Origin: Strongylocentrotus purpuratus
Taxonomy: Eukaryota > Echinodermata > Echinoidea > Camarodonta > Strongylocentrotidae
DNA length: 64,000 nucleotides
Assembly: GCF_000002235.5 (NCBI RefSeq)
Contig: NW_022145565.1
Span: 372,001 to 436,000 of the forward strand
Direction of reading: 5' to 3'
Under the pieces are notes generated by a model that was given only the letters and a program-made list of their open reading frames with translations, did not search any database and was not told where the DNA came from. Numbering within the stretch: the stretch's first letter is position 1; every line of letters begins with the position of its first letter. Positions 12,232 to 25,309 of this stretch are shown piece after piece. Made by a program: the position numbers and the translations under genes.

Positions 12232-15106
12232 TTAATATTATCAATGAAGTAAAACACACCTGTTTAAATAGTTTATAATGCTAAATTTTATTTTTTAGGT
12301 CTATTTGTCTAATATATGTTTGAAAATACTGTTAATAACCAAAATAATCCGCACAGCAGCACCAGGACCATCTTTTCTATAGAATGCTAACAATACCTGT
12401 AATTGTAGTGATAACTTTTCACTACCCTCCTATGGTATATTGATTGATATAGGGTTGTTTGTAATTTTAGAGAGCTGGGATCTCCATGTACATGTACATC
12501 TACAATATACAATTCCCTCTACCTCTACAATGAAAAGTGTAGAGAAATAATTAAAATATACATGTACATTGTACATGCACATGTAGTTAGATATGACTAG
12601 GCCTGTAGTATTCCCTAAGAAAGGTAGGCCTAATTCAGCCTTGGTGGGTCTGCATGTTGTAGACTAGTTGTAATGAATAAGGAGAGTGTATGGCCAGCCA
12701 GTCATGTCATTGTGAGGAAGGGACCAGTTAGTGAGTTAGCGAGGGTTAGGTCATTCATTCGGTCCCTCATTCAGTCTTAGTAGAGCAGAGCATGGCACTT
12801 GTTTGCAGGTTCTATCCTATGGGAGTCTGCCCTCTTTCATAATTTCTCAGCTTTTATCTGAATTTCTACCGAGGATTTTTACCCCTTTTGGATTTACAAT
12901 CATGAGTTTGCCTGGTCATCTTACAGGTGGTGAGTTACAGCAGTTTTCTTTGTGGTGTTCTTGGTCTTTTAATTAGCAGTATATTATTTCCTGTATGTTC
13001 CAGAAGTGAAAGTGAAAGTGGTCTACAAGCAAAATCAGGCCCTTTTCCAGGAATTGTCATACATCTGAAATCAAAGTTTGTGGATATCCTGATCAAGTGT
13101 ATGGCATACATGTAGGCTTGTGGAAACAAAGAAACAAAAAATGACAATTTAGCTATCAAATACATAGCAGACATAAATCATATAAAATTGTTATTTTTAA
13201 AATATTCTTTGGGTTTTGTTGTTGTTTGTGTAATTTTTGTTATTATTTTCATGTAATGCCTAATGGAACCACTTAGCAGGTTTGATGAATAATTCATTTT
13301 GATTTTAAACATTTCAATTTTCATTTACATGTATTTTTAATGAATAAAGATGCACAAATGCGCTTTGAGATATTCCATTTCTTTCGGTTGTGAAATGTTA
13401 ACTAGTTAGATCAAAGAGAATCCATGAAGCCCTTCAGAGGGAAAAGATAATGTATTGCCTGGATTTTGCTCTTAGGATTGGTTTAATTGCATTCCATATC
13501 TTCTTCCCCCACCTGACAAGTGCACACCCTTTTGGGTTTGAATCCTAGAGGATTTCTAGCATTCTTCCTGACCTCCTCCCAACTAATGAAGAAAAAAAGG
13601 ATTTAGTTTGAGAGCTTTGATAGATCCATATCCACCCACTGGCTGGTGATAGGGTGCAGTCTCAATCCCTGCTAAGTTAAGATATCAAAACTACATTGCG
13701 CAGCGTTGTTTGTACTCGAACTTCGATCCCAACTTTCTGCACTTGAAGATCTGGGGATAAAACTGTAGGAGGAAGATTGATGAAGGAATTCCCTTGTATG
13801 GTGATTTAAAGGAGATGTTCTTCTACAAAGCTAGATGAATAACTTAGAATCTGAACTTGTCAGGAGCTTACTTTCCATGCCTTTCTGCTTTGATTGACAA
13901 AGCTGTTTATGGGTTGTTTTGTGAAAAGTTTCTTTTGTATTCAAATGTTGGCTTGGCTTAAGTGAGCCAGAAGTACTTTAGCAAGATGGGTCTGATGAGA
14001 TAAGTGTAATCCTCAAAATATATGTTTTTCTCAAACTTTCAACAACAAAATAATAATTATCCTGAAGAAGAAAAAGGGCTAATTTGGCAGGGTACATTAG
14101 CTACATGTTTTTCTGTATTCCTGATAACAATATTGTCCTCAGACACTGTATTTGGAACTCTGTTAATTTCTTAGCAAGCCTGCTTACTGTGTCCCTACTT
14201 GATATAGAAGAGCCTAAATGCCCAACTGTTTACATTGTATGTATATTGGAATACAAACTAGATGTTAGCAGGACAAAGAAATAAGGAATGTATATATTTC
14301 AATGATTTACTGGTACAGTATGGATAATATTGACTTAATTTAAGCATTTAAGGTAAATCACTTCCAATGCAAATGCTACATACATGTACTGTACATGTAC
14401 ACATACTGTAGGAAGATGTAATTTTCCTCATTTAAGAAAAATAAAAGTTGAAGTTGTATTGTTTTTTCATACTTTCAAGTCACTGCTCCAAATTTGAAAC
14501 AGTTGACACCTGAATTAATCTTTTCTTTTTAAGTTGTAATACAAAATTGTAGGCTTGCAAGCACATGTATTTTACAAGCAGATACGCTTTTGTACCAGTA
14601 ACTACATTTGTATGTGTTAATGATGGTTACCCTGTTAATAGATAACATGAGATGTAGGTACTAGCCTTCCTGTCTCCTGTAATTTATTACATAATTCACC
14701 ATACTGTATTTCATGTGATCATTTAATGATCACATCATGTATTGTTATTTTTTATATATACATGTATGTTTGTTGTAAAGCGCATTGAAATGTCAACAGA
14801 CATGAAATGCGCTATAAAAGAACAAAGTATTATTATTATTATTATTATTATGAAGATGTATGTATAAAAATAAAAATAAGCACAAGGAGTTATCGTACCA
14901 TACATGTAATTTTTGCTGGCAGGGTCCTTGTCAATTTTGATAGAATTTGATAGAAGAGTTAAGTTTTTATTGAAGGTTGCAGGCAGCAACAGGGATATCA
15001 AATGTTCATCATAAATGTATTATAATACTTGTGGCATATATTACAAGAGGGGACACAAACGGTCATGCTATATTCATACAATCAGATTTATAGACACATG
15101 TAAACC
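12232..15106. other. Receptor intron sequence with one retroposon tail
   Basis: AT-rich sequence with many ACATGTA palindromes. Nothing coding is supported. The retroposon tail at 14770-14853 is listed separately. Confidence 0.4.
14770..14853 (+). mobile_element. Retroposon 3' tail ending in (ATT)n
   Basis: TTGTAAAGCGCATTGAAATG is followed by GAAATGCGCTATAAAAGAAC and (ATT)8. The same layout (GTAAAGCGC, then GCGCTATA-like, then ATT repeats) is found inverted at 51310-51400. This looks like the 3' end of a SINE or LINE family of this genome. The 5' part is not recognisable. Confidence 0.55.
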
Positions 15107-16577
15107 CAAGCCTTTTATTAAGTCAAAGCAGACCGGGAGCCAAATATCTGAAAAAGCGGCTCCCGGTCCTTATTTTTTTTAGAGAACCGGGAGCCGTTTT
15201 CCAGGACCAGGAGCCGTTTCCAAAATTGATGAAAATATGTACCGTATTCTTTTAAATTATTTGTTAAACGTTACCTTTTATTTATACATACGGTAGTTTA
15301 ATTTCTAGTTTAAATTTTGAGCACTCTAATATTAAATCACTCATACCTTAGATAAATCTGTCATTTGTAGTTGTTGTAGTTCATGTTTAATACTATTTTC
15401 ATGCCGTTAAATGTCAAAAATTTAAAAATGTTGGGAAGGGGGGAATTAAATTATTTCTATAAAAAAATATTTAAGAAAAACCAGATCTATAATGACAATG
15501 CAGAGCTTCCAACCTGTCGCTTTCAAAAAAACATATTATTCAGCTTGAAAAAACATATTTTAGGTGAAAAAAAAAGATTATGCCTGTTTTACGTTTTTGT
15601 TATATTCCCTATAAAATGCTATTGCATTCATGTTTCTTTGAATAAAAACGAATTCAATCATTGAGAACGGCCGATCTGTCACTTAAAAAAAAAAAAAATA
15701 ATAATAATAATAATAATAATTAGAAAATTTAAAAAAAAAGATTTGTTAAATATATTTACCTATTTTATCAGAAAAGTCCATTATTCAAAACATCACAGAA
15801 TTTTAGTCAATGAGTACGAGGGCCGCTGAATCAAGGCAAGTCTGGAGTTGCAATCAACTTTGTACATAAAGTCAATGCATCAGCAGATCCGGTGTTTTGA
15901 TTTTCATTTGCCTTTTTGAAGATACCATTACATTCGAAGGGCATGCGATAGGCCAAAAAACTGGTAACAAAATCGCTGATTTCTTGATTTTTAGCGCTAT
16001 TTTGATGAAACTGTTTCTTAAAACTGGGCTTAACCCCCGTGAGCTTTGGAAATATGGCTCCAATTCCGCATTTTTGACAGCAAAATTTGGCTTTTGGGAT
16101 GGATTTTTGGAAGTTACATCGAGACTTTCTTGTACTAACACTGTGTGTGAACTGCAGTACAGCACTGATGTCATTTGTGTGTGTATGCATGGCCTGGGCT
16201 GGGGAAATGCCTCGTCTTTGAGTGGTGTACATCCCATGTATTGTGTGCTCCGTTCTCCGCTAGGAGTAGGAAATAGCGGCCGCTCGTATTCGGCAATTGT
16301 TTCTGGGCGATTTTAATTAGGATTCTCATTATAATGATTAGTTAGGGTTCATTCTGTCCACGTTTAACTTGTATCAAGTAAGTTTTTGTCACATTTGTGA
16401 ACATTTAGTGCTAGACATGTGGAAGTTTATGAAACAGAAAATGTTAATTCTCCCAGACCGGGCGCCAGAAATAAAAAATGACCGGCGCCCGGTACTCATT
16501 TTCCCCGTCTTACCGGGCGCCAAAAGTCAGGGACCGTAGGGTAAAAATCGCCCGGCGCCCGGTTAATAAAAGGCTTG
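15107..16577. mobile_element. Non-autonomous DNA transposon with 8-bp target duplication
   Basis: A perfect 15-bp terminal inverted repeat CAAGCCTTTTATTAA bounds 1471 bp. The 8-bp TGTAAACC is repeated exactly outside both ends (15099-15106 and 16578-16585). An 8-bp duplication points to hAT-, P- or Merlin-like transposases; the termini do not match the usual hAT CAGNG start. Just inside, the left end carries repeated CCGGGAGCC motifs in both orientations and the right end carries CCGGGCGCC. Internal frames (up to 139 codons at 15897-16316) show no transposase motif, so I treat it as non-autonomous. Confidence 0.88.
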
Positions 16578-18180
16578 TGTAAACCTGTAGCTTGTAAGAT
16601 ATTATTGAAATGGCAGGGACAATATAATAACCTTCCTGTATCAAAGGATTAAAGTTGATGAAGATTTTACAAAGGCATTATTAAAGTGTTAGCTCGATCC
16701 ATGGTCTTCTTTTCTGCTTCATGCCTGGTTCAAGTTTATGCGCATATTTATCCATCTGTCCTAGCAAACTTACCCTGTAGGGGGATTTGAACACCCAGTA
16801 AGTAAACTCTCCTAATTGCGTCTTTCATCGAGGGACTTCTCTCTCTCAAGCTGTGTTCACAACATAATAGCCTTTTTTCAAGCGTTGTGTCTCCTAACAC
16901 AGTATTAAAACACTGTAAGGATGGGTCTCGGTCATTATGGTGTAAAGAAATACATTGGGTGAAGAACAGAAAATATTGAGATCAGCTTAAGAAGAGAAGA
17001 ACAAACAACAAATATAAATTTACTCTGAAAAGATTTTTTTAAAAATCAAATGAACAAAATAAAAAACAAAGCTGTTCATACCTTTTTTTAACATATCCTG
17101 TAAAGAGAATTTTGTCAGCATTTCTGTTGAAAAAACATGAGACTGCTCATTACCGGTATGTTATTGTGCGTGTCATTGCACTATAACTGACATATGAACA
17201 ATGTGCATCATTGTGACTCACATAAATGTACAATGAAGATACAGTTTGGTTTTCAGTGGCCTAGCTTTCAGGCAGAAATAGTTTATCCTACTCATTGACA
17301 AAAAATGCTGAATTTGGACAAAAGGAGGTATGGGGGATAGTCTATGGATTCCAGACTAGGTAATTCTTGTATAATTACCATGTATCATATGGGGGAGGGG
17401 GGGGGGGGGGGGGAGTGGTTAGTAATTCATCTTTTCCTATCTTACATATAAGTTAGATGAGCTTTCCAACTAATACCTAGTAGTGCTTACTACAGGAAAT
17501 CTTCTTCTTGAAACCCATCCAATTCTTTATCCGCATGTACCTGTACATGTACATGTGCATAGGCCCTGTATGTACATGTATTTCCTCATAATGCATATGG
17601 AAAGGAATCTGAAAGACAGTACCAGTTAATTTGTATATTATAGTAGACGTTACATCCTTCTTCCTCTAATCAGACGCTAGTGTCATTGTACATCAAGTCT
17701 TTCTTCATGTAGTTTTAGTTTAGCAATCTTTTGTTTCTCATTCATATTGTTTTAGAAACGGTTTTGCACTCATACTGCAGGCATTATGATAGATAGCCTG
17801 TACACATTGGCCTCTGAACATTATGCATATTCCTCAGTAATTGCAGCAATTGAGTGAAAAATCAATACTAATTTTCAACATTTGATCAATATTCCATCAT
17901 GACATGAATGTATTTAATATCCATCAAAAGGGGTTAATGACATCCCATGAATGAAACCTTACTTGTATTTGGTAACTTTTACTTTCTGAATCATGTAGTA
18001 TATCACTACTGATACTGTAGTAACTTGAACAAGATTTCTTTTTTCCCTCATTTATTAGCATTCTTGTACTTGTGTAGGTGCTTATCTGTGGATTATTTTA
18101 AATATACAATGATTATTAATAGTAGTGATGATATACCCTCATGAAGGCAGACTTTCAGTTTAAAATAGGTTTATTTAGAT
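16578..18180. other. Receptor intron sequence, no feature beyond a poly-G run
   Basis: AT-rich and non-coding. A G homopolymer of about 20 bases lies near 17393-17414. ACATGTA palindromes cluster at 17535-17580. Confidence 0.4.
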
Positions 18181-18393
18181 GACAATTTCACTTGACTCTT
18201 AATCCAAGGGTTGAGGGTTCAAATCCCAGCACGGCAGTAAAGTTCTTTGGCAAGATCTGCATTTGCCACTCTCCACCCAGGTGTAAATGGGTACCTGGCA
18301 ATTGCTGGGGTAACATTAATTGCAGGGCCCTCAGGAAGAATAGCACTGAAGCTGATGAGGCTTCCCTTGGTAAACACAATTATTATTATTATT
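18181..18393 (+). mobile_element. tRNA-derived SINE
   Basis: A Pol III B-box-like GGTTCAAATCC lies at 18216-18226, followed by a body containing CCACCCAGGTGTAAATGGGT and an ACAATTATTATTATTATT tail. The flanks GTTTATTTAGAT (18169-18180) and GTTTATTAGAT (18394-18404) form an 11-12 bp target duplication with one base indel. No A box is visible, so the copy is 5'-truncated within the tRNA-like head. The 83-codon frame across it is a by-product. Confidence 0.8.
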
Positions 18394-21300
18394 GTTTATT
18401 AGATTTTCCCCAAAGCTTCTCAGAGGTATTTATCACTCTCTGATCCTATCTTTTTTGTTTATTGAAAAGCTAATAGTATAATCAGAGTTCTCATCATCAT
18501 TCTCCAGAGTTAGTGAGACTAGTGACTAGTGAGAGTTACATGTACCGGTATCTCATATCTAGGGGAGCTTTAATAGGTGTGGCCATGAAATTTTTAATGA
18601 GTTATGTAATGAGGCTACAAAACTAATTAATGATTGAGAATTGATCCATGTCTGTCTGAAAATCGAAACAAAAATTGATTTCAACCAACGGACAAGGCCT
18701 AATTTCTCACTAATAGCCTTTTCATACCAAAGGGAATTTATATGGAACTCTGATAAAGAAATGTGTAAAGAATCATTGTATATAGCAAAAGGAGCATACA
18801 GACAGGAATACAACATTGTAGATGTATTAAGAAACTAAATCTGAAAGAGGCCAGGTGACATGACAGCTGACCAATGATCAGTGCGCGCTCACAATAAGCC
18901 CCGCCCAGTATGGTTTTCATACTAGAGCTGGACCCTGATTCTGTATATCATGTTTAGACTAGAAACAAACGTAATTACTTGTATAGATATACATTGAATT
19001 TTGGTAGACTGGATGCCGTTTTTTTCCTCCCTTTTGCTGAAGTTTATTCCCTCTGTGATTTATGCCTTTTCTTGTGTAGTGCCTATATTATTTATATTAT
19101 AACGTCTTTATATGATTTCAAAGGACTTTAAAAATCATTACTCCAGTTTTATTTTGTTATCAGAAATTATTATTATAAAATTTTCATGGGTATCAACATT
19201 CCTACTACAATGTTTACATTTTTCAAAGACTGTTTGTGGCAGAGGCCCTTTATTAAACTGGACATCATTATTATAAACCCAGAGAAAAAGATAGGGATAG
19301 TGGGATACGGCCATGGGATGTGCGATGTTGTCAAGTGATTATAGCTTTACGTCTCTCCTGACCTTTCATTCCTGGTTCTCTGATTCTCTTATACCAGGTG
19401 TGACTGTTATTGACCCACTGGGCGATTGAAAGGGGGCATCTTGGCACCTCTCCACCAGTCCCTCCTCCCCTCTATTGTTCCTACTCACGGCCCTTTTTGA
19501 CCCAGCGCAAACACTTCAAATCACTTCAAATTTGCAATTTGAAGGATAAAGCCCTACATGTACAGTCCACCCGGTTCCCTCACATTGTTTACGAGACATA
19601 AATAGCATCACTCGGTAGCATTAATTTGCCTAAAACAGTTGCTAATCATTTGCTCAATGGTAAAATGTTCTGACCATATGTAGTAGTCCATATTAGAACA
19701 ACAGCCGGGAACGAACTTCTCTTCTTGAAAAAATTATGAGTAAGCCTATGTCTTTGAGAGCTTACAGTAGACCAGACAAATGACAACCTATACTGGTAGA
19801 CAATAGGCATAGGGAAGTACTCAAGATTCTGTGACCACCACTAAACAATGGCTGGGATATACATGTATCCTCTATTGAGGATGTAGTATTGATGAGAGAT
19901 CAGACACCCCTGATCATTGAAGAGCCAGGATTAGTATACCCTGAGTCAATATCTTTGTTGAGAGGGGGTATCCTTAAACCCCCCTTCAGAGCTAAATGAA
20001 CCCATCAACCCTCATCTATACAGGCTAGATCTGAATGGTCATATCAAGGAAACCTTTCAGGGTAGGAGTGGGTGAATGGTGACCAATCTTGAGGGGGACA
20101 TGTGTGTAATAATAGATCCACAGCTTAGTCTTGAGAAGTGGCCATAGTCTCAAGATTCTGCTACCTCTCTCAAAATCCCTTTTCATTCAGTTGGTCTTTT
20201 GCTTTCTATTTTCTACATTTTAAGTCGGTCTTTTTAAGATGGTAAAATGAAAGTGTTTGAATGCTCCTCTTTGGCTTCTGTCATCACGATTCCCTTCATG
20301 AAAGAATTATGTTATGCACATTTGTTATTCATATCTCAAATAACTCCTTCTATCATAATGGATAGCGTTCATTCATGTACATTAGGAGATTTGTATTCAT
20401 GTGCACTGTATGCATATGGCATCCTGTCTTAATACGTAAATGCCAGTGGCGACAAATCCCGTTCATTTGAGGAAACAGGATTGTAAACGGGATCTTTCTC
20501 CATCCTGCCTGGAGTGCCTCTGGGCTCTGCATTAGCTTCCTCTCAGTGCGTTTAGCTCCCGTGTGTTTCTAGCATCTGGGAGCGATAGTTAGCCAGGATT
20601 AGGTGGAAAGAAAAAGATTAAAAAGCTGAGGTCATTGGCTTCTGAGCAATGCTGATTTCTTTAACGGACTATTTGGAGGCTTTTGTTCTGTAACCTGAGA
20701 TACTTAAGCTACGCGTCTGTTTTGGAAATATTTCTTGTAATTAAAAAAAAATTGAGTTCTGAAAAAAATACATCTAACACTCTAAATGTCCTTAAGGACG
20801 GAAATTAAATTAATAGTGTTAAATTCCCACTTGAAAGGGTGTGTACTTATAACCCTATATCACCCTTGTTTGAGCCAATTAGGTCAAAAAATACCCTTAT
20901 TGTTTTCATGCTCAAATCTTAATTTTTGTTATGATACTGAACATGGGTTGACTTGAAATGATGCATTATTTCAACTCCACTTACAAAATTACTATCACAA
21001 AATCTTGTCAAATAATAAGGCAAGACTTCCATTGATTTTAAAAATCCTGATATTTTCTTTATTGGATAAAATAATAATCATGTCATTCTACGAGCAGAAC
21101 TATCCTACATGTACCGGTATAGTGTATTAGGAAATCCAAATTGAATATTGATTTGGTGATGCATCATGACATGAGTATGAAGCCTTGTCAATTGGATTTG
21201 CTGTGCACTTCAAACATGCATGGAGATATTAGGCATAACTCCCTTGTTAGATGTAAAGAAGTGTGTCGAGCAAATAAAGTAGTTTGTAAGCTATCCTATA

Positions 21301-21540
21301 CATATGTTTAGTTGCGCGGAATATAGGCTACAATGCCACATGTAATTAAAGAGATGAAAATTACCATAGGGGCTTCTGGGCAGGGGGGGGGGGGGTACCC
21401 TAGGTGTTTAGGTGCATCTCATTTACTTGTTCTGTCCATTATTGTCATAGCTGTGTTCGAAAAGACTAAATGGTGTTCCTGGTATATCAACTTGGTAGAT
21501 CAGGTCTTGTGCCATATCAAACAACGATACTAACCAAAGA
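18394..21540. other. Receptor intron sequence, no supported gene
   Basis: AT-rich. Short frames at 18559-18920, 19410-19601 and 20247-20432 have no splice context or domain. I see no repeats beyond a poly-G run at about 21384. Confidence 0.35.
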
Positions 21541-22040
21541 AATGGTTGTAAAGCATTAGTCAAAGAATGAACAAAATGCTTTGTCTAGAATGAGTGGCCA
21601 AAGGAATTGAACAATACAAAATTGGTTGAAGGGACTACCGGTAACTAAGTGGATTCTTGGAAGGAGTTTCCAACAGATTTACCAAAAGCACTACTTTAAA
21701 AATAGACCAAACAGACTCATGTTCATCAAAAGAACAGACCAAACTTAATTATGGCCAAATGAGTATAGAGCAACAAAGACTCACCAAAGAAATTGGCCAG
21801 AGAAAGATCAAAGAGATTGAACAAAGGCTTAGTCCAAAGATATTGGTCAGAGGCATTAACCAAAATCGTTTGCCAAGGAGGAGGAGGAGGCCAAAGAGAT
21901 TGGTCACAGGAAATTAAGGAATTGACGTAAGGAAATGGTCAAATGGGTATGTCCAAGGGTCAGCCAAACAATTTGATCAAGAGGATTCATCAGAGGGATT
22001 GTCCAAAGTGGTAAAAGGGTGTTGGCCAAAAGTGGGAATG
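21541..22040. repeat. Degenerate minisatellite, unit about 13 bp
   Basis: Successive units resemble AAAGAGATTGGTC or AAAGGAATTGGCC (for example around 21795, 21835 and 21890), drifting in length from 12 to 16 bases. The 86-codon frame at 21657-21917 runs through it and is unlikely to be a gene. Confidence 0.55.
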
Positions 22041-22335
22041 ATGATTGAAACCCCAAATCTGACCACTATTTAATTTTTCATTTACCAATTATATAAACAA
22101 TGACATATACAATGACATTGATATTACATATAGAACTAGGGAATACAAAGAAACCATGAGATTCAAAATGTTGTTAAGTTACATAAATACATGTATTTTT
22201 GGTAAATAATTGTCAGATTGGCTGATAAGTTGTATTTTCTCCTTGCATGTTTGTATTTACCAAGTTTAGAAACATTTCTGTGGAAAACAAAAATCATTTA
22301 ATATTGTTGATGAACCTGTATGGAAACTGTTTTAA

Positions 22336-22875
22336 AGGGGAAGTCCACCCTGAAATTAAGTTAGTTTTAATAGGAGTAGAAAAATGAGAGAAACAAGTCA
22401 GTGAAAGTTTGAGCAAATTCCGATTAAAAATAAGGAAGTTAGGATTTTTGAAGTTGTGATCAATCAAACACAAATTGGCAACTCTATGACGTATCATGCG
22501 AGCTCAACTTCCATTTGCTCAGTACTAAAAAAATCTAAAATTTTCATTTTCCCTCAAGAAAAATTTCAACCATACATGCACCCTAAATATAATAATTGCA
22601 AATATGTTTCTATACTCCCCCTGCAAGGAACAAATATATATTCCGTCATCAATAACGAAGAAAACATGATTTTATGGAATATTATGCACAAAGCAAATGA
22701 AGGAGAGCTCGTATAATAAGTCACAGAGTTGCCAATTTGTATTTGATTGATCACAACTTCAATAATTCATAACTTTCTTATTTTCATTCAGAATTTGCTC
22801 AAACTTTCACTCACCTGATTTTCTTATTATTCTGCCTCTATCGAAACAAACTTATTTTTGGGGTGGACTTTCCCT
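22336..22875. mobile_element. TTAA-type MITE with long (about 185 bp) inverted arms
   Basis: The left end AGGGGAAGTCCACC and right end GGTGGACTTTCCCT are inverted copies, flanked by TTAA at 22332-22335 and 22876-22879. The arms extend about 185 bp, including GTGAAAGTTTGAGCAAATTC and TTGAAGTTGTGATCAATCAA blocks in mirror image. Two opposite short frames (22456-22716 plus, 22566-22754 minus) both begin with MINQ because they read the same arm. Likely Kolobok- or piggyBac-mobilised. Confidence 0.9.
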
Positions 22876-22879
22876 TTAA

Positions 22880-24609
22880 AGGCAACAAGTGCAGCAATTA
22901 CACCTTTCACTGTTTTTGCCAAAAGATCTTTTAGTTTGCCAATAACAAAGATTGAACACTCTTCTCAGTATTTCAATTAAATGTGTTGGCTTGAGTGGGT
23001 TGAATGTAGGTGTCTTCAATCAGATGATGCAACTTGTTAATAGATGCATGCATGCCTTGTTCATTATTAGTATCATTACTATGTAGAAGGCATGACTAGA
23101 AGATTGTGGGTAGAAAGCAGCTAATCTTTGGTTGAATTGCTGCTCATGGGTAAGACTGAATTGATTAGATTCTCAGAGAATGTTTCAACAGGAAATGAAG
23201 GGTGACAGCTTTTGGCTTGATGTCGTTGGTAATCCAGATGACTAGATGAATCCTCCGTGGCAGGCATGTCGATGTAGGGACAGCCTTGTGGGCTAGGAGA
23301 GTGTGACGTTAACCCCCTCACTGCAGAGGCAGGAGCTACAAAGTAGTCTTCTGGGATGCTGTAGGTTAAGAAGTATCTCATCTTAGAATGAGATACACAC
23401 CAGATGGAGCATGCATGCTTTGTGTTTGTTTGGCTAGACTCTGCCTTCTTGCTTGGCTGTTGAAGTAAAAGTCTAGGCTACAATGTGAAAGAATAAAAAG
23501 GATTAATGTGAACAAATGAAATTTCAGTCTTTGTGAATATTCCGCAAAGTGTTTCTGATTTGTAGATGCAATCACTGGATACTATTCTTATTTCTGTAAT
23601 GTTTCCAATCTAAAGTTGGAAGATGAAGTGCAAGTGTATGCAAATAAACTGTAAATCAAACATACCCTAATTGTTCACCATTTACAAGTGATAACCATCT
23701 TCCAAATCAGCCAACTATTGAAAATCCATCATTTAATTTCCGTTGTAACTGTGATAGACCCTGATTGGGTGGACGGGGAGAGGAATGTTGAGATTTAAAG
23801 AACTGTATTGTTAGGTACATGTAAATAATTAACCCAAGCATGTACACATGTACGGTATGCATTTCACTTTGTCAAAAGTGTTATGAGAGGATTATGTGTG
23901 TAATAGATTTTGACATAAGGTTGATGATGTACCTGATTCATGTAATTTCTTCTCAACCCCTAAATTATCTTTGACAGCTGTTTTATTGGATGATGACTTG
24001 CTCGTTTTAACGTGCCTATGTCAATGACAAACCCATGTTGCTCGTTAGTAATAGCACATTGAGACTTGGATGAATGCACAATATCAGTATTACATAATAT
24101 ACATGTATATGACAGGATCATTTTTAAATGCATATAAGTGACATTTTATTGAATGTTACCTGTATACTATTTCAAGGACCACATCGACATTGTATGATGT
24201 TCTATAGTAACTTCATCATTTGTATCTGCTATCTATCAGAACAGTGCATGAATCATATGTGAGTAGTCTGTCTGGCTTTCATAAGTTAGTTGTTATGTAT
24301 TATATCTGTGGAAACGTTATGTACTTATAGAAGTTTTCTTTCCATTATCCACATGGATTTAAACCTGGGAGTATAGTATACTGAGCTCCACACTCCTGTA
24401 TGATCAGTTCACCTGATGCCACATGGTAAAAAAAAAGTTCCCACTTGAAGTATGGTATGTGTTATATTTGGTAGGCCTCAAGACAATCTGACTTTTGCAT
24501 AAATCTCAGGAAGTTTTTGTCAAACTTTTGCTTGCCACTGTTTGAATTGGTGGATGCACTTCAAGAGTCAGCATTGCTTTGTATATATGGGACATCAGAG
24601 GTAACATGC
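22880..24609. other. Receptor intron sequence, no supported gene
   Basis: AT-rich sequence with short frames only (23121-23381 and 23378-23575, minus) that lack splice context. I see nothing else. Confidence 0.35.
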
Positions 24610-24611
24610 TA

Positions 24612-24889
24612 TACACCGATTCGGGCGACTTCTGGTGGAAGTGCGCCCTCATAAGGTGACGCCATAACTGGGGGGCGTCTGACTGCAGCTAGCTAGCTTA
24701 CATTGCATTGCAGCAGACGGGTATGCTATACCTATACCGAACCTCGCCCAGGCCGGCCAGGGTCGCTGCTCCGCTAGCTAGTAACCGCTCTCGAGCTCTC
24801 TGTACTGTCAGCTGGATCGGAGAAGCCCCCCAGTTATAGCGCCGCCACCGGCGGGCAGGTACATAAAACCCCCAAACCGAATCGGTGTA
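24612..24889. mobile_element. Small GC-rich MITE with TA target site
   Basis: TACACCGATTCGG at the left is mirrored by CCGAATCGGTGTA at the right, with TA on both sides (24610-24611 and 24890-24891). A second inner inverted block reads CGCCATAACTGGGGGGC against GCCCCCCAGTTATAGCG. The element is far richer in G, C and CpG than its intron. The 90-codon minus frame inside is a by-product. A Tc1/mariner-type origin is plausible from the TA duplication. Confidence 0.8.
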
Positions 24890-25127
24890 TACATGGAGTG
24901 GTGTGTGTCCTATTAGTGTTGCTTGGCTCTGTGAACACTTAAAGGATTGTAATAAGATAAGAAATAACACTCATTTAGTTAAATCCATGCGAGTTATTGA
25001 TGTGATATTGAACTGATTGGTAAATTGTTGTCTTCCGTGATATGAACCAATGTATGATTGCATTAATGAAGTTTAATTTTTGTCATGCCCATAACTCAAC
25101 TTGACCTTTGACCTTCATATCTTTCAG

Positions 25128-25309
25128 TGTCGACGATGCGAGCTAGTCAAGATGTCTACGTGGCTGACCTAGCTCACCAAGTCAACAATAGTGTGACTCT
25201 ACAGTGCAATTGTGATGACTATAGCTGTGAAGGGACCAATCGCTGTGAAGCACTTCGGAAATGTTTCTCATCAATAACAGAAGTAGATGGCATCATCATG
25301 AAGAGAATG
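25128..25309 (+). CDS. ACVR1: ALK1/2 receptor exon: ectodomain part 1
   Basis: The acceptor CTTTCAG and donor GTGAGT bound 182 bases, entering in phase 1 and leaving in phase 0. The peptide contains QCNCDDYSC and NRCEALRKCFSS, aligning with the first cysteines of the activin-receptor three-finger ectodomain (human ACVR1 has MCVCEGLSC and CEGQQCFSS). One N-glycosylation sequon (NNS) is present. In-frame translation continues past the donor, so the end is set by splicing. Confidence 0.92.

Noticed and set aside
12927-13115. 62-codon frame with a hydrophobic start as another receptor first exon
   Set aside because: It begins with GTG, not ATG, and has no phase-1 donor.
15831-16316. Frames of 121-139 codons on both strands
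   Set aside because: They are inside the non-autonomous transposon, with no transposase or other domain motif and overlapping opposite frames.
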